From: Fulvia fulva
Lineage: Eukaryota > Ascomycota > Dothideomycetes > Mycosphaerellales > Mycosphaerellaceae
Reading direction: 5' to 3'
Length of the DNA stretch: 64,000 bases
Assembly: GCF_020509005.1 (NCBI RefSeq)
Contig: NC_063016.1
Span: 5,456,001-5,520,000 of the forward strand
The position numbers and the translations under genes are program-made. Of the stretch, positions 11,708 to 23,900 are shown in pieces (the first letter of the stretch is position 1; every line of letters begins with the position of its first letter). Under the pieces are notes generated by a model, which was not told where the DNA came from, searched no databases, and saw nothing but the letters and a program-made list of their open reading frames with translations.

Positions 11708-12382
11708 TGGAGGAAGGGGGTAGTCTAAGGCTGTGTGAGAGAGCGCTCACGGAGGGCGTAGGGAAGCGAGGGACTGCGTCTTTCGAACATCGACATGACA
11801 AATGGTAGCATCCCGCTAAATTCTGAGGACTGCATGCAACGACAAACGTACCAGAGCAGCGCCGTATACGTCTTCATTGCGACGACAAAGTCCGCAGTAA
11901 GCCAACGAGCAATGGAGCTGATGACGAGACGCATTGGCACTGTCGCAGACACGTTGCGTGTTGCTTACAGCTTGCAGAAGACTGCCAGCTGCGATGATCA
12001 TCGCCGAGTGTACCAAGATGATGGAAAACAGGTGAGCTCAGTCTGGGGCATGATGTTGCAGGGTCGATCCTTGTCGAGAATTACCCTGAATGTTCAGTAC
12101 GGAACCACAGCCTCGTTGCTTCGTACTTCTAGCCTTGCTGAAGATCCACCATACCGCGAGCCTGGAAAGATATTCCCTGGGCACAAGAGAAACATATGCT
12201 GAAATGCCACGTACATCGTCGTCAGCCAGACATGTCTATTCAGGGGTGGGAACTCGTGTTCAGTGTGGAGCAGCCAGAACTGGCAACGCCTCACAATTGA
12301 TATAAGATGCACTATTGGAGTCTTCTATAGACCATCAAATCAACTCTACTTAGAACACAGTACTCGATAAGAAAAGAACAGC
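11708..12382. other. intergenic region, promoter of the next gene
   Basis: No supported gene is present. A frame at 11795-12202 lacks any recognisable feature. A TATA-like TGATATAAGATG lies at about 12298, some 85 bases upstream of the ATG at 12383, and the region 12320-12382 is an A-rich leader. Confidence 0.4.
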
Positions 12383-13229
12383 ATGCACTTCAAGCACCTC
12401 ACTGCCGCACTCGCCACCTTGGCCGTGGGAGGTGCACTGGCAGCACCTGCACCAGTAAGTCTCCTATACTATCTCCCAAGGGAATCGGATAAGGCTGACG
12501 CTTGAACCAGGTCAGCGGCGCTGCTCTCGAAGCCCGTGGCAAGAAGGATGACTTCAAGCACGATGGCGACGTAAGAGAACACCCTCTTTACTGCATCCTC
12601 TCAGCTTGACTGACATCGGATCACAGTGGTGGGACGACAAGAAGCTGAAGGCTCGTGATGATGACGACGATCACAAAGACCATAAGGATGGGAAGAAGCA
12701 CAAGGACGGTTGGAATGATAAGCTTAAGATCCGTGATGATTGGGATGGTGATTTCGATGTAAGCCATTACTTGCTCGTCCGCTCGTACGCAGATGCTGAT
12801 AGATGTCAAGGACAAGAGGCTCATGGCCCGTCATGAAGATTGGAACTGGCGCAAGGGCTCGAAGGGCTGGAAGGACTATGGCAACGTATGATGGGGCGGT
12901 TGTAATATCGTACGACGATTTTGCTGATCTTTTGCAGAAACTTGGGAAATATAATCACGACAAGCGAGACAACGACGACGACTGGCGCGAGCATTACAAT
13001 GAGTGGAAGGATAATGTTGATGTACGAAAGCTGCCCTACCTCTTAGATGTTACAATACACTAACACCCTGCAGAACTGGTTCGACGACAAGAAGATCAAG
13101 GCTCGCGACGATGATCATGACGATGATGATGATCACAAGAAGAAGAAGGAGAAGTATGGGAGGCACGGCCGATATGGTGATGATGACGGACGTAACCGTT
13201 GGGACCAATGGGACGATGATCGTGACTGA
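12383..13229 (+). CDS. secreted Asp/Lys/His-rich protein built of repeated exons
   Basis: I assemble six exons: 12383-12454, 12511-12570, 12627-12747, 12803-12885, 12938-13021 and 13074-13229, giving 191 residues. The protein begins with a signal peptide (MHFKHLTAALATLAVGGALA). The rest is an extremely charged chain. A module WWDDKKLKARDDDDD (exon 3) recurs as NWFDDKKIKARDDDHD (exon 6), with weaker versions VKDKRLMARHEDW (exon 4) and YNHDKRDNDDDW (exon 5). Introns are mostly phase 0 after an Asp or Asn, so the gene looks like tandem exon duplication. The exon 3/4 boundary is uncertain. A GTAAGC donor at 12759 looks better but gives only a 34- or 44-nt intron, or shifts the frame; I chose the 55-nt alternative. 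Function unknown; metal or polyanion binding at the wall is a guess from composition. Confidence 0.7.
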
Positions 13230-13930
13230 GGGTACAGGAGCACGATCGACTGACAAAAGATGACACGATGTTACAAGGGCACGAAGCACACGAATGGAGT
13301 TGCTGCTTTCCAGGGTGTTTGTATGATCTGTTCTCGCTACTGCTACTTGGGTCGAGAGAAGGGGGGGTACACTCATTGCATCAACAGAATAGCCTTGCTA
13401 TCATATATACTTCTCCTATCAGCGTTCCCACAACGCTGATGCTGTTCTAGTGAACGCACCAGCCCGTGGCCTCAATGCCCATCACAACCAGTGACTGCAA
13501 AAAGGGATCCGAGCAAACCCGAACCAGCTCCCATGAAGTCGAAGGGCTGTGAGCCTACGTGTCCTCATCAGGGACACGGAAGACAAGCTCACAACTGCTG
13601 TACATCTTGGCAACCCTGCTACGCAACGACGATGCTAGGGCAATAGTCCAGGAAGAGTCCACCAAAGCCAGTGTGTAACGATCATGTCGCAAAGCCCGAA
13701 GGATCGAAAGGCTATACAAACAGGTCAGAGGATACATAAACATGGCGCAGCATCTGCCTTTGGTCAGGAAAAGTACATCAGTGCTCAAGGCGAGAACAGG
13801 CCAGTTCCATGCGCAATACCTCGGGCGGTCAGCGCTCACAGGTGGCGCGTCGTCACAGGAGGAATAAGGGGATAGCTGTGAACGGTTCATACCTCATATC
13901 TCATCACTTCGATAGCCATAGCGACGGCCC
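13230..13930. other. intergenic region between convergent genes
   Basis: The region contains the 3' ends of the charged secreted protein gene and of the oppositely oriented sugar transporter gene. I see no supported coding frame or repeat. Confidence 0.4.
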
Positions 13931-15648
13931 TCAAGCCTTCTCAAACTCATCCATCGACCCCTCATACTTCTTGCCGTCGGCCGAGAACACCACATCCTCC
14001 TCCGGCTTCCTCAAACTAGCCTTCACCAACCCCGCAATACTATTCTCCCTAAACAACACATCCATCTGCTCCAAACTCCTGCCCATCGTCTCGGGATACA
14101 GGAAGAACACCAAAATCGGTATACACCCTCACAACACCGCATACAGAATATAATACTGATAGCCCAACGAATCTATCGCGACCGGCGTGATCATCAGGAC
14201 CGCAAAGTTCCACAGCCAGTGGTTCGCGGTCGAGAAGGATGTCATGGGCATCCGGAGGCGGGAGGGTGCGATTTCGGTGACGTAGAGGTAGTTGCAGCCG
14301 AGGAAGCCGATGGGGACGAAGAAGTTGAAGAAGAAGACGAAGAAGACGGAGGCGTATTGGGCGGGTTTGTTGGAGGAGGGCATGCTGGTTGTTATGGCGA
14401 GGGCGGTCATGCAGAGGGACATGCCGGCGCCGGAGAAGCTGGGAGGGATGTCAGCAAGGGGTAAATTGAGATGAAGCTTGTGGTTGACTTACATGAAGAG
14501 CTTTCGACGACCGAACCTGTCGATTGTGAAGAAGGCGATGAAGGAGGATAAAAATTTCCAGGTAAGACACCCTCCAGATAGAATGCGAGCCGTTTGACTG
14601 TCCGAACCGAGGCCGTTTTCGAAGATAGTCGTAGAGTACGAAGAGATGAGGTTCGAGCCGCACCATTGTTGCAAGAATTGCAGCATCAGGCAAAGGGCGA
14701 AACGGTAGAAGATCTTGTTCTCTCCCATGGTGAACAAGTCGCGCTTCTTGGCGGCACGGGTGTTTTCTTCCAAGGCATATTCGATGACTCCAAGCTCGTT
14801 TGTGACTTCGAAGCTATCTTCTGGCAGGTTGCGGAGGACAGAGAGGTTCTGGCGGGCTTGTGCGATGTTGCCTTTTCCAGCTAGCCTGCAAAAGTGTCAG
14901 TTCTCTGCTAAGATCTCAGGATCTGCTTGCTACTCACCATCTCGGACTCTCTGGAAACAGGAACACAGAACCAATCAATACCGCAGAGACCAGAGCCGGG
15001 AACGCGAGCGGGATGCGCCATGCTAGGGATGCAACTCCTGTATCCTCACCCATCGAGATCTGGTAGCAGCCCAGGTTGATCCACGCCTGCAAGACATATC
15101 CCACACAGATAAACAGTCCATCAATCACAACGTGCGCTCCTCGATTCTTCGCCTGCGAGCACTCTGATTGCCATACAGGGACCTACGCGACTGATCAGCA
15201 CGATTTCGCAAGGATGTGTGGACAAGCTTTGTCCTCCACGTACTGTGCTGCTTAAAGCACCAACGCCAAGTCCGATGATGAAGCGGCCGATGGTGAAGTG
15301 CGCGAGGTGGAAGCTGGTGCATTCGAGAACTTCGCCGACGAATGTCAGGATTGCGGCTATGATGACGGTCTTGCGTCGACCGAGAGGGTCTCCAATCCAG
15401 GAGCAAGCCAATGAGCCAAACAGAGCGCCAAGAGTACACGATGCGACGATGGTACCCTGAATGGTGCTGTTGCTCTCCTTCTCAGCGTCGGTCGTGTGAA
15501 TCGTATCGATTTCTGGAAACGTATCGACCCAGCTCTCGATGCTGAGCAGACCGCCAACTCCCGACTGATTGTATCCAAACAAGATGAAAGACGGCAAGAC
15601 CACCAGCATCAGCATGGCAGACTCGAGAGTCTTGCCTCTGAAGCCCAT
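13931..15648 (-). CDS. MFS sugar transporter interrupted by one in-frame TGA (possible pseudogene)
   Basis: Minus-strand exons 15648-15244, 15182-14938, 14885-14493 and 14438-13931 encode a 516-residue sugar/inositol transporter with one stop at codon 451 (14131-14129). Family marks are GYNQSGVGG in the first helix, GRRKT after helix 2, PESPRW before the central loop, QQWCGSNLISSYS in helix 7, DRFGRRKL, and PETMGRSLEQ at the end. The first three introns have clean GT-AG ends, and every exon joins in frame. The TGA falls inside the last helix, between YYILYAVL and GCIPILVFF, where relatives usually have Gly. No intron can remove it because no AG follows soon enough. The 65 codons after it are fully preserved. 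Either the strain carries a recent nonsense mutation or the base is an assembly error. I start at MGFRGKTLES; an ATG at 15738 would add 30 residues. Confidence 0.85.
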
Positions 15649-16985
15649 CTCTCCTGTTGCGAAGCCCAGCAGAGCCAAGAGAAATACAGTGCTTGGCGCA
15701 CGTGTTGTGGTTCTTGGCCAGAGACTTGGGTATGACAAGAACGACGGAGAACCTTGGCTGCAGAGGTGGGAGGAGCGTGGGCTGTAGTCAAGCTACTTAT
15801 ACTGGACGGGATTCGCCCTTGACCTTGCCTCCGAGCCGAAGGCGATGGGGTCTCATGCCAGTCACACTCCATAAATTACTCCATATTGTTCAGTATGTGG
15901 GACTGGAGACATCCGCTGTAGAGCCGCTCCACGGTGCTGCCGGGTTTGTGATGGTCTAGCACTCCACAGGCAGTTGCCACGTTACAATGGGGAAGGACAA
16001 TCAAACCAACAGCGTGGTCGAGGAAATGCTGGGAAGTAATGAAAAATTCATGATTGGCCGTCATATAGCGAGTGTACGGTAGCCTCGTGTGCTTTGATGG
16101 CGCTGAGGCGAGGTGGCTTCATGAGTGCAATCTGAGCATCCCCACGACCTCGTAACGGTGCTGAGCTTGCTGGAATTGCTATGAAACATCATTCTGACAA
16201 AGCGGCGAGCAGAAATCTCTTGCTGTCAGCGGTGGCGTTGAGACCAAGTGGATATCGCGTCTATGTGGTCGGACAGTTGCCCACATCGGCAATCCGGACT
16301 TGTTGCTTCGTACAGGCCGTCGTGGCCGACTCGTGCTCGCAAAGGATAACATCGCCGGAGTCATATCTTGGCTGTCGTAGGCGGTGGCCTGATATTGGTG
16401 GTCATGCGGCACAGGATGTAGGACGAAGGATGACCAGCACAGTCTGGAGAGCGTCTACCGTTGTCCTTTACCGCTACAACGCACTCGGCTGGCCCAGTTC
16501 GTGTCTTCTATCGGCTTCGGCTCCAACTCTTCGTCCGGACGACATGCCGGCATGGCGACGAAGAGTGTGCCGTGACTTCTCGTGCTGGCTCCAGGTCGTG
16601 GAGGCCGTTGCAGCACGTGCGGTCATCGCAGGACCCATTGAGGAGCGCGTCCGAGGAGGCGGATTCATCATCGTATGGGTCGGTGGACAGGACGGCGGTG
16701 GGGTCCATCGTGGCATGAGATCACTGGCATCATCGTTGTGATGGTAGTGCTAGATGCCAACATACACGATGCGTGAACGGAGTAAACATGATGAGCATGG
16801 TCTGACTTCCTCCAATCTTCTTGGCTCGAACGTCTGACACGACCATGTGGTCCGCGGCATCTGACGGCGACAGCAAGGATGACTTGAAATGTTGCCGAGG
16901 TCCAAAGAGGCAAATGCAACGACACGCTGATGAAACAGCAAACATCAACCACACCGCACATACCCTTTCCCACGTGTAGATCGAG
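15649..16985. other. intergenic region between divergent transporter and hydrolase genes
   Basis: These 1.3 kb separate two divergently transcribed genes. A 186-codon open frame at 16181-16741 has overlapping open frames on both strands, odd composition and no motif, so I do not call it. The region probably holds the two promoters. Confidence 0.4.
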
Positions 16986-18146
16986 ATGGCCTCGAATACA
17001 GTAGACAAACTCACAGTGAACGACCCCAGGGCCAGCAAGCAGTCCGCCGTAGTCAACGGTCGCCGCTGGTGTAAGTCCTCCATGTCCTTGCCAATCCTCC
17101 GACCCCAAACCTGGTCCATGCCACTCATCAGCTCACACCACGCATATAAGACTACCTCGACGCCATCCCCAAGACCAAGCAGAAAGGCACCGTCGTCCTG
17201 ATTCATGGCTTTCCTGACATCTCCCACGCCTGGCGCTACCAAATCCCGCTGTTCCTCTCCCTAGGCTTCCGCTGCATCGCCCTCGACTGTATGGGCTACA
17301 GCGACACGGGCAGTTCCTCGAACCTCGCCGACTTCAGCTTCAAAACCCACGCCGACGCCATCGCCGGCATCGCCAAAGCGATCGGCGTGCACAAGGTCAT
17401 CATCGGCGGTCACGACTGGGGAGGCTTCACAGTCTATCGCGTAGCGCAATGGTACCCGGACCTTGTCAGTCATGTCTTCTCAGTGTGTACGGCGTATGCG
17501 CCGCCGATGGAGAAGTGTGTGAGTACTGAGGAGTTGAGTAAGACGACTCTGCCGCAATTTGGGTATCAGCTGCAGTTTGGGAGTGAGGATGGGAAGGTGG
17601 AGAGGGTTGTGAAGGATGAGGCGAGTATCCGGAAGTTCTTGTTGGGAATGTATGGAGGGAAGACGCAGAGTAGGAGGTTGTTTATGACGCCGGACAATGG
17701 GATCAAGTTGGACATGATTGAGAATGAAGAGATTGCTATGACGCCGTTGTTGAGTGAGGAGGTATCATCTGTCAGTCCGCTTCGTACATCACACGTTGCT
17801 AACAAATAACTAGGAACTCGATTTCTACGTAAAAGAATTCGCAAAGAACGGCCTAAGTGGCCCCTGCTCATGGTACCGCACGCGGAAGATCAACTGGGAA
17901 GACGATCTGAATCTTCCGAAAGACACCAAAAGGCAGATCAAGCAACCAACCCTCTACATCTTGGCGACAAAAGACAACATCCTGACCCGAGAGATGAGCA
18001 GAGGCATGGAGAAAGCAATCCCAAACTTGACTCGCGGAGAAGTACCAGCCGGTCACTGGGCGCTGTGGCAGACGCCCACGCAGGTGAATGCGATTCTCAA
18101 GGATTGGATCCAGGGTGTTGTGCTGGGTGGGAAGAGTAAGCTATAG
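16986..18146 (+). CDS. epoxide-hydrolase-like alpha/beta hydrolase
   Basis: Exons 16986-17070, 17151-17761 and 17814-18146 give 342 residues. The fold signature is clear: the oxyanion motif HGFPDISHAWR, MGYSDTG, the nucleophile elbow GGHDWGG with Asp as nucleophile, an acidic residue in LATKDNILT, and the catalytic His in AGHWALWQTP. This Asp-His-Asp arrangement with HGFP is typical of soluble epoxide hydrolases (and related dehalogenases). No targeting signal is visible, so it is probably cytosolic. The predicted reaction is hydrolysis of an epoxide to a vicinal diol. Substrate unknown. Lid tyrosines cannot be assigned with certainty by eye. Confidence 0.9.
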
Positions 18147-18520
18147 GCGTCCGCAGAATGTTGGTATGCTTTGCGGGCAAGGTAGTCAGTCTAGTGAATT
18201 GACATCGTGTCTGGCTCATGCACATCTCGACAGAAGGAAACGACGTCTCCACATTCGACTAAGCACAAAGACCGCGTCATGCTGATTCAGGGCATCGGAC
18301 ATTCTCGCGTTTCCCGGCAGGATGACGGAGTGGTGTGACGGTCTACGGCGGCGGTGATTCCCTCTTTCGCTACTATTCACAACATTGCTGTCTGTGGTGG
18401 ACGCTTCTTTTCGCTTCCGAATCGATGGTGCATGGTATGTATGCGCACCTCAAAGGGCCCCAAAGGCGTGGCAGTGTCAGAGCAACCAGGAGTCTCCGGT
18501 TCGCTCGCGAGGTCCCGCCT
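18147..18520. other. short intergenic region between convergent genes
   Basis: This holds the 3' ends of the hydrolase gene and the HET-domain gene. I see no further feature. Confidence 0.4.
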
Positions 18521-19966
18521 TCATACATCCGACAAGTCCAAATCCACGACTTGCGATCCGGTCTGAGGCTCTGGATCACGAATGACTGATGTAAGGTAGA
18601 AGGTCAAATAAGGACCCGGACTGATGACCTGTCTGCCAGAAGTCATGAGCAACGGTTCACCTTTGCGCCATGGCCGCGTGCAAGCTAGTATGGCGGACGC
18701 GACAGCTAGGTGGCATTGCATTGTCGTGTGACGTTCATCACACATGCCAAGGGATCTGGCTAGCGTCCGTGCGAGGTCGTCCCTGGGACCCTGTGGCCAT
18801 TCTGTCTCGTTTTGGTTGAGGAGCTGATCAACATAAGCTACCACAAGCACGGCAAGCTCGTCAATCGTCGCAGAGTAGTCCGGCTTGAGCGCAGTCGCCT
18901 TGCTCAACGACTTGGAGCCTGGACAACTCAACGCGGCGAAGATCTTATCTCGACCATCAGAGCATACAGTGTCGTGCAGAGATCTCAGGTTATCGAGAAA
19001 GGCAATGCAAGCGCTGGGTACCCGAACACGCTGCTGAGCAGATCGCACTTGCAAGTCACGAGAATCCTCAAGCAAGCGACTGATCCTTCCTAACTCCGAC
19101 ACACTGCCTTCCAACGAGGATGAAATACGAAGTAGTCGGAGCAGATCTCGAAAGACCGCCGCTGGCAATGACCATGCACCGCAAATGAAATGTAAACTGC
19201 GTGCTTGTAGGAGCTCCGGTACGATCCAAGTTCTTTTGAAATAAGGCACCCCGAGAATATACTCCGCTGTACTGAGCCGATGCGGTGAGACGGTCCTATC
19301 CCAATCCGGATCTGTGAGATTATGTTCCCACTGCTCACTTGGGTTTCGCAGCTGTGCGTTGACGCTGTCTTCGATGTCGCGTGAAGTGGCACAGCCACTT
19401 GGGAAGAGCTCTGGAACGTCTGGGGCGGTAACACCTAGCAAAGCGAAGACCCGTCGTGCAGACGAGTAGATACGCCACATGTCTTGGACTTGCTCATTTC
19501 GCTCGTCGACATCGTCCTGGTTGATGCATATCTGATCTATCCAGAACCACTCCCGGTGCTGTCGCGGCGTGGACAAAGGTTTCTGATGGCATGGTAGATG
19601 GTGTGCACGTATCAGTGCAAGCACTGTCATCAGATTTTCCGTGACTGCCAGGCGCGATCCATTGACGTTGATACAACTCGAGCGTTCACTAGATCCCCAG
19701 CAATAGGATAGAGCCGTGTACCAAGTTTCGCGCCTACGGAGATCTGCCCAGTCATCAAAATGCTTCATCGACAAGGAGAGTTCATCGACAGGTACGAAAG
19801 TGACCAGTCTGATGGAAGTTTCGCGGAGTGGCTCGTACTGGTAGTCACCCATGTGGTGAGGGGAGTTCGTCTTTACTTTAGACACATTGCCGTCGCCCGA
19901 TACTGGACTTGGTGCGGCGAGCAATGTGCGTTCTGCCATGGTGAATGGTTTCGTGCTTGCTGTCAA
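18521..19966 (-). CDS. HET-domain (heterokaryon incompatibility) protein
   Basis: This is a single exon of 481 residues. The three HET blocks are present: YTALSYCWG (residues 83-91), then REWFWIDQICINQDDVDERN followed by QVQDMWRIYSSARRVFALLG, and YFKRTWIVPELLQARSLHFI in the position of the usual 'R.W..QE' block. Here Val-Pro-Glu replaces the common Gln-Glu. A later SDGRDKIFAALSC matches the 'D.RDK.Y.LL' segment common downstream in this family. HET proteins act in non-self recognition after hyphal fusion and can trigger cell death; many family members have no known incompatibility role. No partner domain (NACHT, ankyrin, WD40) follows. A second ATG at 19939 could be the true start. Confidence 0.9.
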   Translation of the reverse strand: MTASTKPFTMAERTLLAAPSPVSGDGNVSKVKTNSPHHMGDYQYEPLRETSIRLVTFVPVDELSLSMKHFDDWADLRRRETWYTALSYCWGSSERSSCINVNGSRLAVTENLMTVLALIRAHHLPCHQKPLSTPRQHREWFWIDQICINQDDVDERNEQVQDMWRIYSSARRVFALLGVTAPDVPELFPSGCATSRDIEDSVNAQLRNPSEQWEHNLTDPDWDRTVSPHRLSTAEYILGVPYFKRTWIVPELLQARSLHFICGAWSLPAAVFRDLLRLLRISSSLEGSVSELGRISRLLEDSRDLQVRSAQQRVRVPSACIAFLDNLRSLHDTVCSDGRDKIFAALSCPGSKSLSKATALKPDYSATIDELAVLVVAYVDQLLNQNETEWPQGPRDDLARTLARSLGMCDERHTTMQCHLAVASAILACTRPWRKGEPLLMTSGRQVISPGPYLTFYLTSVIRDPEPQTGSQVVDLDLSDV

Positions 19967-20908
19967 AAAGTCTCACATTTTCGTTGAGTAGTAGTACTTT
20001 TTCGTGGATTGCTTGTGAGATGGGCGAGCCCGGTGGTGCTTGACTGTGATACTACCTACTTCGAGTGCTGATAATGGGAGGGGTCAGGCTTCCACAGGGC
20101 GGAGCTGCAGGCGAGCTGCGCCATCGCAAGTTATCCTCTTCGAACTTCACATTTCCTCGCCCCGTCCCAAGCACGACGGCGTCTTCACGCAATCGATGCG
20201 AAGGCGCTTTAGCTGTCGCCAGATCGGAATCGGCCGGTTCTTTCTATGCCAGCTTTCAAGAAGTGTGGTCACTCCGTGAAAATATAAACTCCTGACCGGC
20301 TACAGCTACACTGCCGTCGTGGTGTGTGTGCCCTGCCTCGTCCTCTGAAGGTGAGCTTGGCGGCGAATTGAAGATGAGCCATATTGAAGGAGTGGCAGCC
20401 GGGTTGCAAGGTGCCAAAGATGGTCGCAGCGTCCAGAATATCAGCATAGAAGCAGCCTCACAGTAACCACCCAGTAACCGCGGCTGACTGCCACTGCTGA
20501 ACCAATTGGCTCGCATGATGCTTGCAGCGCCTTTCGGAGATTCTAGGTGCTTGTCTCGATCAGCAGTCTCTGAGATCACGCGTTCGCTCGCGATCAAGAA
20601 TCGATGAGTATCTGACCTCCTCAGCACATCAAGCATCCCGAACTTACCAGATATGTCAGAGCCTCCGTGCACGAGGACGATGTACAAACATTTCGTCATT
20701 GTCCAGGTCATCTACATACCTACCATGTGCCTTCTTGTTGCCAACATGCAGCATTCAATGCTTTCCTTTCAGACATCGTCCAGGCCAGAGAAGGTGAAGT
20801 GTCCTCCAAGAACCCTGCCAATCGTCCCAAGGTATGCACCACTAAACAACCCCATGGCTTCCCAATCATGCCGGCATAATCCTTCCCAACTCCTGGTCAA
20901 TGCAAGTT
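19967..20908. other. intergenic region, no supported gene
   Basis: This lies between the start of the HET gene and the 3' end of the kinesin gene, both on the minus strand. Open frames at 20256-20711 (minus) and 20653-20961 (plus) have no recognisable features and are not called. Confidence 0.4.
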
Positions 20909-23900
20909 CTACCGCTTCTTCGCGGTACCAATATGAGTACCATGCACTGGATAATAGTTAGCATCGTGGCCGCTCAAATCGTCAAGGATATCGAGTCAGA
21001 CTCACCTTTACTCCCAAACAACAAACTACTCCTACTCTCCTGCCAATGCGTCTGCAAAGGACTGAGATGCAACAACATCAACGTCCTCGAGCTCTTCCCC
21101 GCCGTACTGCCTCCCAGCGAGTACTGCAACAAATGCGTCAACTTGCTGTTTCTGTACGGCACATGCGCATCGCCATTCTGGCTCTTGTTGCCCAACGCGG
21201 CAATGACGTCTCCTAGGGAGCTGAGGGATTTGTTGATGGCTTGCGTCTCTTTCATACGGCTGCCTTCCGCGCCGGATTGTTTGAGTCGTTCGCTTCCTGC
21301 GAGGTCGACGAGGTTCAGGACACCTTCGGTTGTCTCACCGGTAGCTTCGCAGCGACCTTTGAGGGTTATGATGAAGACGCTATGACTTCGGGAACTGCGT
21401 TCGTTGGCTTTTGTCGCTGCCACTCTTCGATTCTTGGCGGCGGTGTCGAGGAGATTCGTGACAGCTTTCTCGGTGTATTGTGCTGCTGCATCGATTCCTG
21501 AAGCTCTAGGGCTGGCAGACGGGCTGCCAGTGATTTGTGCAGCCGGAGGCCAATCTGCATCAGCAGGTGGCGGCCAAAGCCCTATCGCTGTAAGATTCGT
21601 CACTGTTGTCTTTCCAGTAGCCGTGTCGTGATGGATATCATGTTTGTCCTTTTTCTTGCCACGCACGCTTGCGCCAAGATCATCAGCATCGTCCCAAGTC
21701 TTCGCGTCGCCCAGCAGATCGTTGAGCGTCTCGTTGTAGACTTCCACAAACGAAGCTTCAACAGCATAGTCCCAGCCCTTGAACTTGAGTCGTAACATCT
21801 CGGACATCAGAAGGCGTATCGAAGACGGAATGATGCCTTCCGGTCCAGACATTCCATAAGTCTTTCCACTGCCCGTCTGACCATAGGACAGGACACTGAC
21901 ATTGTAGCCATCGACCACTGACTGAATGAGCTCTTTGCACTCGTCAAACACGCTGATATTCTCGGTACCCGGCGGGAACACACGATCAAAGGAGTAGTTG
22001 TGCTTCTCGTTCCGAGTTTTTCCAGTGGCGGTCAGTGCTGCAGGAGCATGGACAACCATATCCTTGCAGCCATCAAGCTCGTCCTCGCCCAGGTACTCCA
22101 CCTTGGCAGCATCCGTTTCGCCATTGAGAAGTGGTCTAGATCTGACAAAGACACGAATGTTGCCTTTGAGTTCCAGTATCGTGGCATTCAGGTTTCGCCG
22201 AAGGGCTTCCTCTCTTCGTAAAGTCTCGAGTGTCGCTTCCTTTTCTGATATTGCTTTCTCCATCTGCTCGCGCATCGTCGTGAACTCGTGGCTTTGAGCT
22301 TCCTGGTTGCCTTCCAGAAAGTGTGCCTTCGAGATGAGCTGATTCTTCTCCTGCTCGAGCATGGTGATCTTATTCTCGTATGTCGTGATGCGCGTCCGCA
22401 GGGTCGCTGTGGTCGCTTTGTTCTCGTCAAGCTGGCGCTGCAGGTCTACGATTGACTCCCGCATGAATTGGACTTCAGTGGCAGACTCCGTCGCTCTGCT
22501 TTCGCCTGCCTCGCGTAGCGTTTCTACTTCTTTCTGCAATTTCGACAGCTCCTGGTCGTGGTCCTTCTTCACCTCATCCATCTCATCCCAGTGCTTTGAC
22601 GTAAGCTCTGCCGTCTCCTTGTCCTTCTCTTTCTCCAGTGCCTTCCTTACGTCGTCCAGCTTGCGTTCGAACTCAGCGGCCTGCTTTTCACGCTCTCGCT
22701 CCAGCCTCTGCACTTCCTTCTCGTGCTTCGCCCGGAGTTCGTCAGCTTCTCTCTCTTGCTTTCTCGCCAAGTCCTGCAGCTCGCGCTCGTTGTCTCGTCG
22801 TACTTGACGAAGATCGGTCGACGTCGTGTGAAGTTCGTTTCGTGCTCGATCGAGATCGCTCGTGAGGGATCGTGTTTGGGACGTGAGCTCTCGATTCTCG
22901 TCGGACAGCTCCTGTACTCGTGTCTTGTACAGGGCCAATGTCTCTTCGATGGCACTCTTCGCTTGAGCGGCCTCTCCCATCTGCTCCTTAAGACCAGAGT
23001 ACATCTTTTCGAGACCATCGAGGCGGTGCATGGGGTCCCAAGCTGCGACAGGACTTAGCTTGTCTTTCGTCAAGAAAACTGGCATGTCTCTTCGCCTCGC
23101 GCTGGTAGCAGGCGTGCGGAGAGCATTGACTGATTGCTTGTGCTTGTGAGGGGAGGGGGTGGTAATGAGTGCTTGTGTAGACTGTGCATGACGAAGACGG
23201 GTATGGGGTGTGCAGGAGAATTTGGGTATCTTGCTTGGGGACACCTCTTCTTTGATGCGCTCAAGAGAAGGTCGATGCCGCGAGGACGTGCCTCGAGGTT
23301 TCTTTGGTGTGAGCGATAGCCCGGCGAATTGCGTGCTGAGAGATACGTTACGACTGGAGGGTTGGCTGGCACCGACAGTTCCTCCTTGTTGATCTTGCTG
23401 TGCTGATGGTGCTGACAGTGCTGAAGACGTGGTCGAAGTAGAAGCGTCTCGCGACGATTGACCGAAGACGCCGCCATCGTCGCTGGATTCGCTCTGATAA
23501 GACGAGCCAGAGTGTTGAGACCTGGTCGTTGCAATCGCAGTGCTGTGATCCTGCTTTCGATTGCCAAGATCGCCTTGCACGCGAGTCTTGCGGAGGTGTA
23601 TGCCGTTGACGGGGCTGTTGTTAAAGGACAAAATGGGAGTACCTTTGCGCATACCCATGATCCCTGCTTCTCCATCTGATTCCTGATCATCGCTCTGCGG
23701 TGGCTGAGCTCGTGCTGTGCTCGCAGGCCGCGTCGCTCCTCCTTGGCGTATTCCGGTGGCATGTCTGCTGCCTGGTCGTATGCTGCTGATCGAGCTCGCA
23801 GTCGAGGCATTGGATGTGTTTCGGTGGCTCGAGAGGTTGGAGGGCGGTCGCGTGCCGAAGCCTGAAGTGCTGCTGATGCTCTTGGTAGACGCATGCGATC

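Noticed and set aside
13931..14113. Separate small gene starting MVFFLYPETMG
   Set aside because: It is in the same frame as the transporter and is simply the transporter's C-terminus beyond the TGA.
16181..16741. 186-codon plus-strand open frame upstream of the hydrolase gene
   Set aside because: Overlapping open frames on both strands, Arg/Cys/Trp-rich composition, no domain, no introns or leader.
20974..21005. Kinesin C-terminus GESDSISLTI
   Set aside because: It reads through a GTGAGT donor; splicing to 20946 restores the conserved HIGTAKKR end.
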